Origin: Cannabis sativa
Taxonomy: Eukaryota; Streptophyta; Magnoliopsida; Rosales; Cannabaceae
DNA: 64,000 nt
NCBI RefSeq assembly: GCF_029168945.1
Contig: NC_083605.1
Location: 22,209,280 to 22,273,279, forward strand
Reading direction: 5' to 3'
Both the position numbers and the translations under genes were made by a program. This document shows positions 11,812 through 24,685 of the stretch, one piece after another. Position 1 is the stretch's first letter. Each line of letters begins with the position of its first letter. The notes beneath the pieces were generated by a model. The model was given only the letters and a program-made list of their open reading frames with translations, was not told where the DNA came from and did not search any database.

Positions 11812-13409
11812 TGTTGTTACATATTCACTTATTTATCCTAAAGTTGTATAACACTACTCACAGGGTTCGACAAATATACACTTACATCAAATACAACAAA
11901 GATCAAGATTAAAGAACATAAAATCAGTTACAACTGAAATAGTTACAAAATCAGTTACAAATATTACACTAGGGCTCTGCCCTAGATCAGAATCACACAT
12001 CAGTATAAAAGAAAGTATTTTTTCTCAGATACAGAAAAAAAAAAGAGATACAACAAGTAGAGAACAACATCAGAAACTACAACAGAGAAAAAGAGAGCCT
12101 TTTAGCTGAGAGTTGTCCCCTCCTGGTGAGCTCCTACTAGAAAATCACTTGTGTGTTCATGTAAAAGGAAAAGAGAGTTTTGTTAGTATCCAAAGAGAGA
12201 AAAACAAAGAGAAATCATACAATTGTAAATCAAGAGTGTAACATGTTATTTGATGATTAATGGAATCAAGCTGAGGGCTTGACGGAGAAGTAGCCGGTTG
12301 TTTTGGGCGAACTCCGAGATCAAATTGGTGTCTCCATCTTTACCATTACTGTTTGTATCTCTCATCTTAATCTCTATATTTTTTTGTATACATGTATGTG
12401 TTTGTGTTCTTGCTATTTTTCGGGTGTGTAATGAGTTTCGTCCAAGAAAGTTAAAGAGGAATTTCTGGGTTGTGTTTTAGGGTTCGGTTTGTGTATTAAG
12501 CTAAAATACTTTGTTGTTTTCTGGGTCTGTATTTTCGGGTAGAACAAAAAAGAGAGTAAGAAAATAAAACCTAGAAAACTCTAATATTTCCTTGCTGCCA
12601 TTTTCAAGAAAAGAATTATTTTGTAACCCTAGAAAAAACCTAGCTGTTGCCATTAAAATAGAAAAAGGAAGAAGCTTGAAAAGATTAGATCCATAAGAAA
12701 CCAAGAACCCTAGTGTTTCGGCTATAGCAAGAAGAGAACAATATAACCCCATAATCCTAGCTGCCATTAGAAGTGAGAAGAAGAGAGCTTGAAGAACTAG
12801 GTGCGGCTGTAGAGAAAATAAAGAAGAGAAAGTAAGCTTTAGAATCCTAGAACCCTACTTTGTTCTTGAGAGAAGAAGAAGAAGAGAAAGAAAATTTTAT
12901 AAACCCTGACCCTATATTTTCTTGTGCTGCCGTGAGAAAGAAAGAGAAGAGTGTTTGAAAAAGTTTGAATTTTTTGAGGGAAAAATAGTGGCTGCCGAAT
13001 TAGTGTGCTAGGGTTAGGAACTTACCTTTTACATTAGGTTATTAGGGTTTGTCTTCTTGTTGGGCTGTCTTTGAGTGAGTGGGTCGAACCCATTAATAGC
13101 AAACTTTGAAAAGGGGGCCTTGATTGGAGAGAGAAAGTGATTTCTCTTGGCTGCCTTTAATTGTGTGGGCCAAATAAATTGATTAGGGAAGAGTCAACTC
13201 TCTCTTTGAATGTTGACTTGATTTGTTGTTGGACTCCTTGGTATTCGGCTCTTCATATTGGGCTGAAACATAAAATTGCATTTGTGAGATTTTGAATAAT
13301 ACCAATTATTTTGTGGATGCATAAAATATTAAATTTTGAAAAATATCACTTTTGCACTATTGTATTATTTGTTTCTTTAAACTGTGTTGGTCAAAATAAA
13401 ATTCCAACA
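11812..13409 (+). repeat. 3' LTR of Copia element A
   Basis: Begins TGTTGTTACATATTC after a purine-biased TTGGTGGAATT and the end of pol, and ends AAAATTCCAACA (TG...CA, 1598 bp). It contains a TATAAAA at about 12004. The matching 5' LTR is outside the window, so the right border rests on the CCAACA end alone. Short ORFs inside (around 12298 and 12501) look like chance frames. Confidence 0.7.
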
Positions 13410-15718
13410 TTTTGCTTACTAAGTATATATATATGTACAATAAATTAAATCATTTACAAAACAAACCATAGTGTGAAACTCATTTTCATTAGATATGTCT
13501 AATGACATACTTGGAACACTTTAACCTTATATTTATTCATTTTACAAAAGTCATAGATAATTGGGCATTTAATATCTTTTGTACTTTCTTTAATAGTGTT
13601 CCATATGCAACATACTAAATTTAATCTATATCCTTATCCTTTATTTAAACAAGGTAGCTAAAGAAGCATGCTAATTTTTAATATTTCCTTAAAATTTATC
13701 ATATTTAGCATGAGAATCAAATTTATGTTGGTAGACATAATTGAAATATGAATTTGAAAGAGAACAAAATAAATAAGGTTGACAAAAGAATTCATATAAC
13801 ACAAAAAGTTCAAATAATGGCAAATCTCATCTCAAGATACCAAACTCACATTAATATCAAGTCTTTGGACAGTAATATAAACTGTGAGCGGTACTCTTGT
13901 TGTAGCAATCAAATATTAAAAATAAGTCATGTCAAACAATTTGTCAATCTTTGGACTGTATATATCGTTTACATGGAAACCATACAATTGTCACACATTT
14001 ATCACCACAGGTATATGTGCACTCAAAATAAGTATAACCTTCCTTTGGGTCGATCAATACTTATATGAAAAACACACACAAACCTCTAACATTGCTCATG
14101 AGAAATCTACGCAAGACAGGTTGCTTTGGCAACATTTTATTTCTACCAACTCATTTAGAATGAAAGAAAAATTTAAAATTTTATTTCTAGTATGCCAAAT
14201 TTAAATTTAAAATTATCCATATATATATATATATATTTAATTGAGATATTTGCACAAAGATACGTGCATTTAAAAATAATTGCATGAATACACTCTTCTA
14301 TATTAAAACCGGTTTTTTTGAATAACTGCACACACACATACCGATGTTGAGCTTTCTTAGATTGAAGCAGCTCATTTTCTTTTTAATGCAAATTTCTTCT
14401 CCCACATTATCAACTCATGTGTTGTACTTGCTAGCTGGCCTACTCTCATTTGTAACCAAATAAATGAAAAAATAAATAAATAACAAAAAATTGATTTACC
14501 TTTTTTTCCTTAAAATAAATAAATAAAAAGTTTATTCCTCATTTCTTCTTTATTTTTTTCTTACTTAACTTTTATCAGTATTTTGAAATTTTAATAAAAA
14601 AAATTTCAAACAGGCACATCAATTTTTTTTTATTATTACTTTTAATTAATTTATTACTTTAATATATGTGTAATTAACTTTTAATACTAAAAGAATTCTC
14701 TCTCATTTTTTTCTTTTTATACGTGTAAATAATTTTTTTTACCACACTGATAATTATTTAGTCTAAAAAATTACACCATTATAATATATTTTTTAAATTG
14801 ATTATTTTAATATGTAAGAATCATATATTTATTTGTTGTCCCTGAAAATGATAACCAAAATCAGTATAGTAACATTTTAGTTTCTTTTAATCATTATGTA
14901 AATAATAGTAAAGTTTAAACAAAATTCAATATTATTAAACAACTTCATAAGTTACTAAAAAATACAATATAATAAAAAAAAAAATATAGTAATTTATGAT
15001 ATTATTTGATATGTTGAATATTATTAAGTTTAAAGTTTTATTATTTTTTATTGACAAAAAATAAAAATAAAAAGAAACGTTAAAGTAACTTTTAATATTA
15101 GTCGTTATTTTTTAGAGACAAAAAATATATTTTCTCACATATTAAAATGATTATTTTATTATTTATATATGTGTAAAGTTATAAAATAAATTTTTTAATA
15201 AAAAAATAACCAATTAATATCTTATTCACATTAAAAGTAACTAAATGGTTTCTTTTTTCAAAACTCTCAAAACGTGAAAATTATTAGAAACGAGATTTTT
15301 TCAATTTTTTTTATTTTCGGTATTTGTTTTGAAATCTGGTATAAATGCTGATGTGGCACATCAATATTTGTGAAAATAATTTCTTTAAACGTATTTTCAT
15401 AAATAAAATCAATTTTTAGTATATTATTAAAAAATGTACCTATATTTTATCATGAATCTCATACATATATACATATATGTCATTGAAATATTAGAACCTT
15501 AATTCGAACAAGCGCACTTCGATGATTTTAATCTGGCAAACACATATCATATATAATCTAAAATAAATATATATATGCCGAATTCACTAGTACCAAATAA
15601 CTAAACTCAAAATTGAACAATACAAAAAATAGCTGAACAATAATAAAATTAAATTAACTTTAAGCTATACCCACTAGAGTCTAAAGTCAAAAAATCCAAA
15701 ACAATAGATGTAGATCGA

Positions 15719-15719
<1 letters not shown>
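13410..15719. other. AT-rich intergenic stretch, no gene seen
   Basis: No coding frame with recognisable content on either strand; the two short ORFs near 13748-14204 overlap each other and have no domain. Contains (AT)n at about 14219-14236 and many poly-A/T runs. Confidence 0.7.

Positions 15720-15753
<34 letters not shown>
15720..15753. repeat. (AT)n microsatellite, left flank of MULE-1
   Basis: About 34 bp of AT dinucleotides ending at the MULE-1 terminus GGGAATTTTAC. The right flank of MULE-1 (24385-24402) is also (TA)n, so the target-site duplication cannot be sized exactly. Confidence 0.95.
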
Positions 15754-15756
<3 letters not shown>

Positions 15757-15832
15757 AATTTTACAAAAATACTGCTTTTGGACCAAAACTTTACATTTAT
15801 ACTGGGACACGGCAAAAACAACTTTTGTACTG
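15754..15832 (+). repeat. Left terminal inverted repeat of MULE-1
   Basis: Pairs with the reverse complement of 24303-24384. Shared anchors in order are GGGAAWTTTACA, ACTG, TTATACTG, CACGGCAAAWACAAC and TACTG. Several TACTG motifs recur within it. Confidence 0.85.
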
Positions 15833-15880
15833 CCCAAGCCCAATTTCATTACTTTTGTACTGCCCAAGCCCAACATCATT
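15821..15880 (+). repeat. Two exact-length 30-bp tandem units next to the MULE-1 left end
   Basis: Units at 15821-15850 and 15851-15880 begin ACTTTTGTACTGCCCAAGCC and differ at two positions. Each carries the TACTG motif seen at both MULE-1 ends. Confidence 0.92.
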
Positions 15881-16055
15881 TCATTTCTACTGTGAACAGT
15901 AAAACACACGGGAAACAACCTTGTTCGTGTGTGAGGAGACGCCGGAGACGGAAATCACAAAGAAAAAACCATTAAATCCGGCGAAGAGTTTTTTGAAAAG
16001 GAATCAGAATTGAAGAACAAGACGTACAGAAAACTGTCCCAACAAAATAACAGAG

Positions 16056-16540
16056 GTAAACACAACAAACCCAAAAAATAATTTAATTCTTAAGAAACCA
16101 AAAAAAATTAAAAATAAAAAAACACAAGATTTAGATCTGAAGTTTTAAACAAAAAAACGAAAACACAACTGTGATATTCTTTAATTTATGATGCAAAAAC
16201 ATAAATGAGGGTTGTTCTATTGTTAATTTGACGTTTGCAACACAAAATGATTTCGAAAAAAAAAATCGATAAATTGGTACAATTATTCAAACACAACATC
16301 AGGGTTGTTCAAATGTTGTTTTGCGGTCAGTACTACAACAACATTCATACATATATGTATCAGACAAATATAATAATAAAAACTTAAAAAAAAATAATGG
16401 GTATTTCTGTTTGGTTGTTTTTGTGTTGTTTTATTGTTGTTATTTTATTTTTTTTGTTGATTTTTTTTTTTGTTGTTTTGCTATTGTTTTATTGTTGTTG
16501 TACAATTGTTTTAACATTAAATAAGACCCTGGAATGACAG
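16056..16540 (+). other. Probable leader intron of the MULE-1 transposase
   Basis: Donor AGAG/GTAAAC at 16056 and acceptor GACAG/GTA at 16540, three bases before the transposase ATG. The interior is T/G-rich with many TTGTTG and TGTTTT runs (especially 16400-16510). MULE-2 genes have leader introns in the same place, which supports the call. Confidence 0.5.
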
Positions 16541-16543
16541 GTA

Positions 16544-19156
16544 ATGGAACGTCTACCAGTACTCATCAAGAGCAATGGACAATGGAATGAAGATCACAAT
16601 TATGAGAACTATGTGGCTAGTGGAGAATTCATACCAACAAAATGCAAGTACGAAGAGCTACTGCAAATACTGGTTACTTCATTGGGGTGCGAAAACACCA
16701 GCACAACACTACAAATACAGTACCAAGCTAAAGAAGGAATACCACCGATCAAAATATGCAACGATCGAAGCCTCTACTTTTACTTGGAATTGAAAATGAA
16801 GGAAACAGATTTCACGACATATCCACTATGTGTGAACCAGCAAAACAACAACACAACACGTGCTGCAACACCAAATTCGATATCCACAACAACACCGAAT
16901 GAATATAATGTGGCAATGATCGAAAACAACACAACAACGCTTGAAAACAACATAACAACAACAGAATCATACACAACGGGACAGCAAACGGAAGAAGGGG
17001 AAAAGTCAGAAACAATAGAAGATGAGGAGGACAAATTCGACATAATTGACTATGCAAATCTGGTTGCTGAAGAAATGGTAGAACAACTTGAAAACACCAG
17101 TAAAACACTGGATCCAGAAATTGACATCAACAATGCAAAGTTAATAACAGACAAGCAACACCCCGAAGTGGAAAAAGGACAGGCATACAAAGACAAAGAA
17201 ACTCTAAAAAATGTCCTCAGCTACTACGCAATCAAAAACAACTTTCAGTACAAAGTGTGGAAGTCCTGCTCTCAAGAATACAGTCTGAAATGTGTTTACG
17301 AAAGCTGCAATTGGTCACTAAGAGCATCGAGAAATGGGCCAACAAACACATTCATAATCAGGAGGTTGGTTTTTAATAGTTTTTTAATGTTGTTTTTGTT
17401 GGCATCCTTAACAAATGACCTGTTTTCACAATTTGTACTGAAATACACATGATTGGTATCTGCAACAGATTTGTTTTAATAGTTTTTTAATGTTGTTTTT
17501 GTTGTTTTTTTTTTGTTTCAATAGGTTCTCAAATATGCACACATGCCCCATAAATATAAGGCATGAAGACCAAAGGCAAGCAACATCGAAACTGATAGGG
17601 GAATGCATAAAACCGAAGTTCTTGAACATAAAGACCAAGGCAACAGCGATGGACATAAAAGAGGAGTTGAAATACAGATTTGGCATCAAAATGAACTATA
17701 TGAAAGCTTGGAGAAGTAAGGAACATGCAGTAAACGACTTGAGAGGTAATGCTAGTGACTCGTACAACCTAATACCGAGTTTCTTACACATGGTGGAAAA
17801 AACAAACCCTGGATCATTTGTGGATCTGAAAACGGCAGAAGACAACAGCTTGCTCTTTGTTTTCATGGCGTTGGATGCATCCATAAAAGGGTGGGGAGCA
17901 TGCAGACCGATAGTTGTTGTGGACGGAACGTTCCTCAAAGCAGCTTATGGGGGAACTTTGTTGTGCGCATGCACACAAGATGCAGCAGGTCATATTTTTC
18001 CACTAGCGTTTTGTGTTGCAGATTCTGAGAATGACCAATCTTGGAAATGGTTCTTCAAAAAATTTAAAGAAGTGTATGGTGTACGGGAACACCAATGCCT
18101 AATTTCAGACAGAAATGAAAGCCTCATCAAAGCAGCGAGAGAAATCTATCCGAAATTGCACACGATTCTTTGCGGTTACCACATTTTGAGCAACCTTAAA
18201 ACAAGCTTCAAACAACATGCCGCCAAATACAATCCGCCATTCTTTGGAGCAAGAAAGCCTACACGGAAAAGCAATTCGAGTTCCACATGGCTGAATTGGA
18301 TGGATTGGACAAACGCATAAGACCTTACCTCAAAAATCGGGTATGAAAAGTGGTCAAGAATTCATAGCCAAAACAAGAGGTATTCCACAATGACCTCAAA
18401 CATATCGGAATCATCGAACGCCGCAAATTTGGCAGCAAGGGAGCTACCAATTACAACGCCGCTAGAATGCTTCGAGAGCATTGGTGCAACAATGGACGCA
18501 TACTAATAGGACAAAAGCACAAAACACCTTCACTAAGCTATCACCAACTGGAGAAGACATACTGTTGAAAAATTACACATACTCATTGAATCTGAAGGTA
18601 AAATATTAATTATGTTTTTTTTGTAGTGTTGTAGTGTTGTTGTAGTGCTGTTTCAATAGTTTTGTATTGTTGTTGTAGGAATTACAGCTATGTTTGATTT
18701 TTTTTTTTCAATAAAATTTAAAACAGGTTAAAGCAACAACAGATTACTTGTTTGAGGTAACAAGAATGAAAGAATCGTGGGAAGTAGACCTAGAAAAAAG
18801 AACATGCACGTGCAACAGGTTCCAAATAGATGAAATGCCATGTGGGCACGCAAAGGGCCGTGATGAGGAGATGAACATGGACCCGTACACCTACCGTTCG
18901 TATTACTACACAAAAAAAAATTGGTAGCAACTTATTCAAGGACAATTTACCCAATAGGACACCAAAGTGAATGGGAGGTACCGAAGAAGTGAAAAATATT
19001 ACGATCTTGCCTCCACATGAAAGAGTAAAATCAGGAAGACCAAAAACATTAAGAAGGAAGGCTGGATGGGAAAGGGATCAACACAACAAGTGCAGCAAAT
19101 GTGGTGAACTGGGGCATAACAAAAGAACATGCAGCAGAAGACGGAGAAGGGAATAA
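16544..19156 (+). pseudogene. MULE-1 transposase (MuDR type), frameshifted
   Basis: A Mutator transposase would cut and join the element ends. ATG at 16544; exon 1 runs to 17364, intron 17365-17524 (GT...AG), then exon 2. Order: N-terminal domain, Asn/Thr-rich linker, DNA-binding domain of the plant Mutator type (about 17150-17560), and catalytic core with VVVDGTFLKAAYGG, LISDRNES and CGYH (17900-18190). A second intron lies at about 18597-18726. A SWIM zinc finger follows (CTCN...MPCGHA, 18800-18857) and a CCHC knuckle (CSKCGELGHNKRTC, about 19095-19136). Frameshifts are visible near 18255, 18340, 18480 and 18990, so no full protein can be made. All family domains are still readable, so the decay is recent. 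Confidence 0.9.
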
Positions 19157-19671
19157 AAACAACAACAGAACAACAGTGGAAAAACAAAAGAAAACTACAC
19201 ATACGTTATGAGAATTAGATATTGAGGAATTTAAATTTCTGAAATACACAGGGAATACAGTTTTTTATTTGAAAAACATTGATTACATTGGGAATTGTTG
19301 ATACTCTAGATTGGATATTAAAAGATGTTGGATACTAAATTGAATATATATATGAAGTTTGTTATTGAAACAGTTTGTGTTTTTAATACTGAAATGAATA
19401 TTTGGATTCAAAAAAACAGAGAAACTATAAGAAAAAAAACAAAAAAAGAATGGATCTGAAATGAAAAAACAAACAACTTTAACATACCAACTTGTTTGTA
19501 CATAAAAATAATAAGAAAAAACATAAAAAAATAAAAGATTACATATTGTCCACACAAAGCGTAAGGAAAAACAACAGAACACCAATGTTTGTTTACGAAA
19601 AACAACATGAAAAACATTAAAACAACATTAAAAAACTATAAGAACAATGACAGTCTGATTGAAAAAGCAAA

Positions 19672-22600
19672 TCACTTCTTGGGAAGGCTAGGAGGGGCCT
19701 CGGATTCACTTTCAATGTTCTCAGTTTGCTTCTTCATCCCATAATGATAAAATAACGCAGCCAAACGATCGCGGTGAATTTCCACATCAAAATCAGAGGA
19801 TGGGATGGGTTTGCCATCAATGAAATACTCAGCAAATGATGCAACAAAAACACCACAATCACTGGAAAAAAACACAAAAAAAGACACTATGAGAACACTG
19901 ATAAAAAACAAAGTCAACAACAAAAAAATAAAAATACAAACAACCAGTGAAAAAACATTGAACACTAAACATAAAACTTACGCTGTGACCTGCTCGGGTA
20001 AACCATCAACAACAACAATAGGGAACGGTTCCATAGTGCTAAACTTAGTTTCGTTGCGAAGGCCTTTGAAGTCTAACATAGAGAAGTAATATGGTAAAAT
20101 AACAGAGAAAGGCTTGCAAGCCTCTTTGGCGACGATCATATACCTCCCAGAACGCAGTGAATTGTACAGATATATGCGCCTGTCAACTATGTTAAGACGA
20201 CCACAAATCCAATGATCCTGTAATTTTACATTGATAGGCATAACAACATGATCAACCAAATGCCAAGGAGTGGCACATAATATCTTACCACCTTGAATGT
20301 ACTGGGCCACATTGTGAGAAAGAGACAACACCGATATATCGTTGTTTTTCTCAACAAACCTCTCATACAAAGTTGTTATGCTAGAACAAAAGAGGCAATC
20401 AGTTGTGGTGACTTTGATTTTCGGCTCGGCTGAGTACATTATTTTCTTACGAAGATAATAGAAAATGATGTCAATGTGCTGAACAAACAGATAAAAAAAA
20501 GTAAGTGAAAAAACATTCAAACTTATAAAAAACTAACAGAACAACACTTAAAAACATTAAAAAAAATAGATAAAAAAAATAATATGTAAAATAATAATAA
20601 TAATAAAATAAAAACTTACAGAATTGGTAAGGAAACAATTAGGGTAGGCAAGGTTGTGAAACCACATCTTGTTGCTGATGTCCTCAACACCAAAACGAAA
20701 TGGCGGAAATATAGTGTCCTTACCCTTACAATACACATTAGTTGTTGTGCTAAAAAAAACAAATAAAAAAATATCAAAACAGAAATGAAAAAATAAAAAA
20801 TAAATAGAAAACAATAACAGATATACAACTGAAAACACCTACAAAAATACTTACTTAGATTTATGCTTTCTAAGACCTGAATCAACCCACTTGACAAAAT
20901 CAGCTTCCAATTGCGGATCAACAGGTTCACCAATCTTGTTGTCCAACGGGCACAAACCACGCACATATTTAACGACCTTATACACAGAATCATCAGGAGA
21001 AACCGAGGATGAACCTGATTTAGATGCACCAGAAGCAAGCTCAATGAATGGGGATTTCAAAACAGCTCCTTTCTTCCGATCCCTCTTTTGAGGACGTAAA
21101 ATAGGAGTCTCTTGAAAAACAACCATTTCAAGATCAGTCTTCTCAGAAGTCTCAACAGGAGCAGGGGCATGAGTTGAGGAACCAATCTAAAAAAGAGAAA
21201 GGATAAATAAAAAGACTTATGTTTAAATTTCAAACAGTACAATAAAAACACCATAAAAACAACAATATAATACCAAATAAATACAAATATAAAAAAAAAC
21301 ACATGAACACAAACCAAATTCTCCACAGCTTTAACAGCAGATGCAATTGTTGCATCAACATCAATGTTCTCCTCCCCACCTTGAGACTGATCAGGCTGAT
21401 AACAAAAAAAACAGTAAAACACTATTAAAACAAACACAAAACACAGAAACACACAAAAAAAAGCACAAACCAAAAATGATGTCCAAACAAGAAACACACC
21501 TGTTTGATCTCTGCAATAGGTTCCACAGGGTCAGAATTCTTGGCATCATCGACCTTGCCGGTATCATCATCCCTCGAAACAACCGCGGGGACAACAACAC
21601 CCTCATCGTTACGAACATCGCCCGTGTGAGCCTCATCCTGACCAGCACCAACACCATCTCCACCCAGATCATCATCATCATCATCAGTTTCATCGTCATG
21701 ATGATCATCTCCTTTGTCATCGTCGAATTTATCATCCTCGTCTTCCTCCGAAGTGGAATCTTCATCATCCTCATTTTCTGAAGTACGAAGAGCATCTTCA
21801 GACTGAGATCCATTGTGAGTGGGACCACCTTGGGATGACTGAGAAAAAAAAAATTAAGTAACTGTATAAAACAACATAAAAACACTACTAAAAAAATAAC
21901 AGAAAAAGTAATGACAATTTAAAAAAAAAAAACCTCAATAAGAATGTCCGACTTCTTGTTCATCTCAAAAACAGATTTCATAAGAATCCCTTGCCGTCGA
22001 CAACAACAGATAAACACTTTTTAAATTCCTCAAACTCAACTCGGGAGACATTCTCATGAGCAGTTGATGAAGAAGAACCCATCAAGCCAGGTTGACCAGC
22101 AGGCTTGGAACCACCTTTAATTTTGAATTTCACAGCCTCGGGAGTAGTCTCACCAGAGAAAAAATCAGTGAGGCTCAAACTCAATCTCTCAACGGAAGTT
22201 GGAGTGAGGTTTCTTAATTTTAACTGAAACAACAAAAACCAACAAAAAACAATATGCACATGAAACTGAAATTATAAAATAACAACAACAATAAAAACAT
22301 AAAGTATAAATAATGTATACAAAAACAACATTAAAACAACAGTGGAAAAATAATAAAAAACAACAGGATTACCTCTTTCAAAGACCGATCGAAAATGAGG
22401 GTGTTCATGACATCCATTTTCACCATACCCTCCTTGTCCTTGGGTAATTTAGGCCAATTCAAAATCCTTGGAATGCCAACATTTGAGTACAAGGATAGTT
22501 TCCCAATAACATACGGGCAACACTCGAAAAACCAGAATTGAATAGCCAAAGGAAAACCCAATAACCTGTAATACCCACCATCCTCGTCACTACGAACTAC

Positions 22601-23887
22601 CCTCTTATAACCAGAATCTATCTTACCCTTCAAAGAATGCATAGTGATATCAAAACAATGCTTGCCCCACCCAAATTCATTATATCGACCACTATCCACA
22701 ACATCTATTTCCTCAGACGAAACAACTTTACCCGGGGGACCACCTAACAAATAACACTGCACAAAATACAATACAGCCAACTTGACTGCAAGATCGTCGT
22801 TATCCTTAAGATTGTCAGCAATAAAAGCAGTCTGAATAGCACCCTTGGTAATTTTTTTGTACCCCTTAAAACAAGATTTGACCAATTCATTATCATCTTG
22901 CTTAAACTGATAAAAATCAGAATCAACATGACAATCTAACCCCGTGACCAACGCAAACTCTTCGATACTAAACCTAAGGTATTTCCCTTGGACACAAACC
23001 CAAAACTCCAACCCATTAGGCTGCTGAACCTCCCTCAACAGCAAACAATGCAGCAATTGGTAATGAATTATGTACTCAGGAATTCGAAGAAAATAACCAA
23101 ACACAGATTTTGAAAAAATTTCCAATTGGCTTTCAGTTAGAATTCTCTTAATGTCACCAAGTACAGAGTAATAACCAGATGTTACTACTCTAGAATGATA
23201 AAATTGAGATCGAGTGTACTTGCATTCCCAATCCTAAAAAACAGAACAATGAAAACACTGATAAAACACCAAAAAACACTACGAAAATAACAACAACAAA
23301 AAAACAACAAAAAAACATAGAACAGAATGCATAACATGACAAACCTCAACAATCCTATTAACAGGAATTTCTTCAGAAACACCTGATGATGGCAACACCT
23401 TCACAGGGGATTTACCCTTGCCCTAAAATAAAAAATAACAACACCAACAAAACAACAAATAAAAAATTAACAAAAACACATAAATAAATCGAACAATATA
23501 TATAAAACAATTACAAATACATAAACAAAAACAAACAAATACCCAGATATATGAACCTCAAATATCGAATTTAACAAAAAAACAAAAAACCTCAAAAACA
23601 ACAACAGATAAATAGTAAAATACCTTAACAGAAACAGGCGACTTAAGAAATTCAGAATCCAACTCAAAATCTGAGTCTGAATTTTCAACAACAGTTCGAG
23701 GTCTTTTTCCTCGAGTGTTCTTCGAAGGTCCAGCAATGGTTTTTCTTTTAACAGAAGGGGAAGTGGGGCTAGGAGGGTTCTCTTTCAGATTTTTTTTACC
23801 CATTTTTGATTTGGGTCTGGTTTTCTGCGATTGTTTTCTGGGTTTTGTAACTTTGGCCGGAGATGGTGATGAACGAGTAACGGCCAT
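19672..23887 (-). CDS. MULE-1 Ulp1-type cysteine protease with DUF1985 (one frameshift)
   Basis: Ten exons on the minus strand with GT/AG borders: 23887-23624, 23422-23345, 23233-22373, 22223-21934, 21838-21500, 21395-21315, 21186-20855, 20749-20620, 20478-19982, 19861-19672, about 1020 codons. ATG at 23887, then a basic Lys/Arg-rich N-terminus (likely nuclear). Exon 3 holds the DUF1985 region (RFSIEEFALVTGL), exon 5 is very acidic (Asp/Glu runs), and exons 9-10 hold the C48 peptidase. The catalytic set is visible: His in DHWICG, Asp in NIVDRRIYLYNS, Gln in LPEQ and Cys in ADCGVF. C48 enzymes cleave SUMO-like tags; the role in the transposon is unknown. Exon 4 is 290 nt and shifts frame near 21995, consistent with one lost base, so this copy may be newly inactivated. 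The phase of every other junction fits. Confidence 0.85.
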
Positions 23888-24302
23888 TATGAAGAACTAT
23901 GAAGGTATTTATAGACAAAAATAATAAAAATGGGAGGGAAAATGAGAGGGAAGTTTAAGATAGTGGGATGGGATTTGAAATTTTTTAAAATGAAAAAACT
24001 ACCCACTATTACAACCGTCTAAGCAAACTGAAAATGGGGAAGAAGATGAACAGTTGAGGTGAGAGAGAATACCAATTACAAAATTTAGATTCGAAAATAA
24101 TATAAAAAAAATAAAAGAAAAATACATAAATACAACACTTTTTGATCATAACACATAACCGTCAAAATCAAAACAATTACTTTTTTTTTATAAAAAAAAA
24201 AAACGTGGCAAAACCCTATCGTGACAAGTGGCAATGAAAAACAAACACCACTCACATCAAGCGGCTAAAGTTTTAAAGGCAGTAAACTGCCAAAAAAAAA
24301 AA

Positions 24303-24384
24303 AAACAGTATAAATGTTGTATTTGCCGTGCAACAGTATAAAAGTAATAAATTGGGAAAAAACAGTAGTGGGTGTAAATTTCCC
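24303..24384 (-). repeat. Right terminal inverted repeat of MULE-1
   Basis: Reverse complement begins GGGAAATTTACACCCACTAC and carries TTATACTG, CACGGCAAATACAAC and further TACTG motifs, matching the left end. Confidence 0.85.
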
Positions 24385-24402
24385 TATATATATATATATA
24401 TA
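24385..24402. repeat. (TA)n joint between MULE-1 and MULE-2
   Basis: Eighteen bases of TA dinucleotides directly between the CCC end of MULE-1 and the GGG start of MULE-2. It serves as flank and duplication for both elements. Confidence 0.95.
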
Positions 24403-24512
24403 GGGAAATTTCATTTTTTGGCCGTAATAATACAAGCCATATCAAAATTTATACCTTCCCTTAATTTGTACAAATTTAGTCCATTAATTACATAAACTTC
24501 CCATTTTACCCT
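24403..24512 (+). repeat. Left terminal inverted repeat of MULE-2
   Basis: Aligns with the reverse complement of 30669-30778 over about 110 bp with mismatches. Strong anchors are GGGAWATTTCATT, ATATCAAAATTTATACC and AATTTGTACAAATT. Confidence 0.88.
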
Positions 24513-24556
24513 TTTTTTTCAAAAAAAAAAAAATAAAATAGCTAAAATCTGAAATT

Positions 24557-24685
24557 GATCTTTCTCTCTCTCTTCCCTCTCTCTCGTGCACCACTCTCTC
24601 TCTCTCTAGAAAAAACTGAAAAATTTATCAAAAAATTTCTCTCTGTCCGTCCCACTCTCTCGTCCCTCTCTCTCTTCCCTCTTGA
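24557..24685 (+). promoter_or_regulatory. CT-rich leader at the left end of MULE-2
   Basis: Runs of CTCTCTCTCT just inside the inverted repeat and about 80-200 bp before the transposase ATG. A mirror copy in character lies at 30541-30655 on the other strand. Plant promoters often have such pyrimidine tracts near the start site; a role here is inference. Confidence 0.5.

Larger units (their letters stand above)
15754..24384 (+). mobile_element. MULE-1, Mutator-like transposon carrying an Ulp1 protease gene
   Basis: 8631 bp. The left end GGGAATTTTACA and the inverted right end GGGAAATTTACA start imperfect inverted repeats of roughly 80 bp that share TTATACTG and CACGGCAAAWACAAC. Both flanks are (TA)n. 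Inside are a MuDR-type transposase on + and an Ulp1/DUF1985 gene on -, convergent. Known Ulp1-bearing MULEs (for example the Arabidopsis Kaonashi group) have the same two-gene content. The transposase is broken, so the copy is not autonomous now. Confidence 0.93.

Noticed and set aside
12298..12767. Small ORFs between the pol end of element A and the intergenic DNA
   Set aside because: They lie within the 3' LTR of A; no domain and no support for translation.
13748..14204. Two overlapping ORFs of about 100 codons in AT-rich DNA
   Set aside because: Different frames over the same bases, no domain, no splice partners and composition like the surrounding intergenic DNA.
23906..23913. TATAAATA on the minus strand as promoter of the Ulp1 gene
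   Set aside because: It is only about 20 bp before the ATG at 23887, too close for a start site upstream of that codon; left unassigned.
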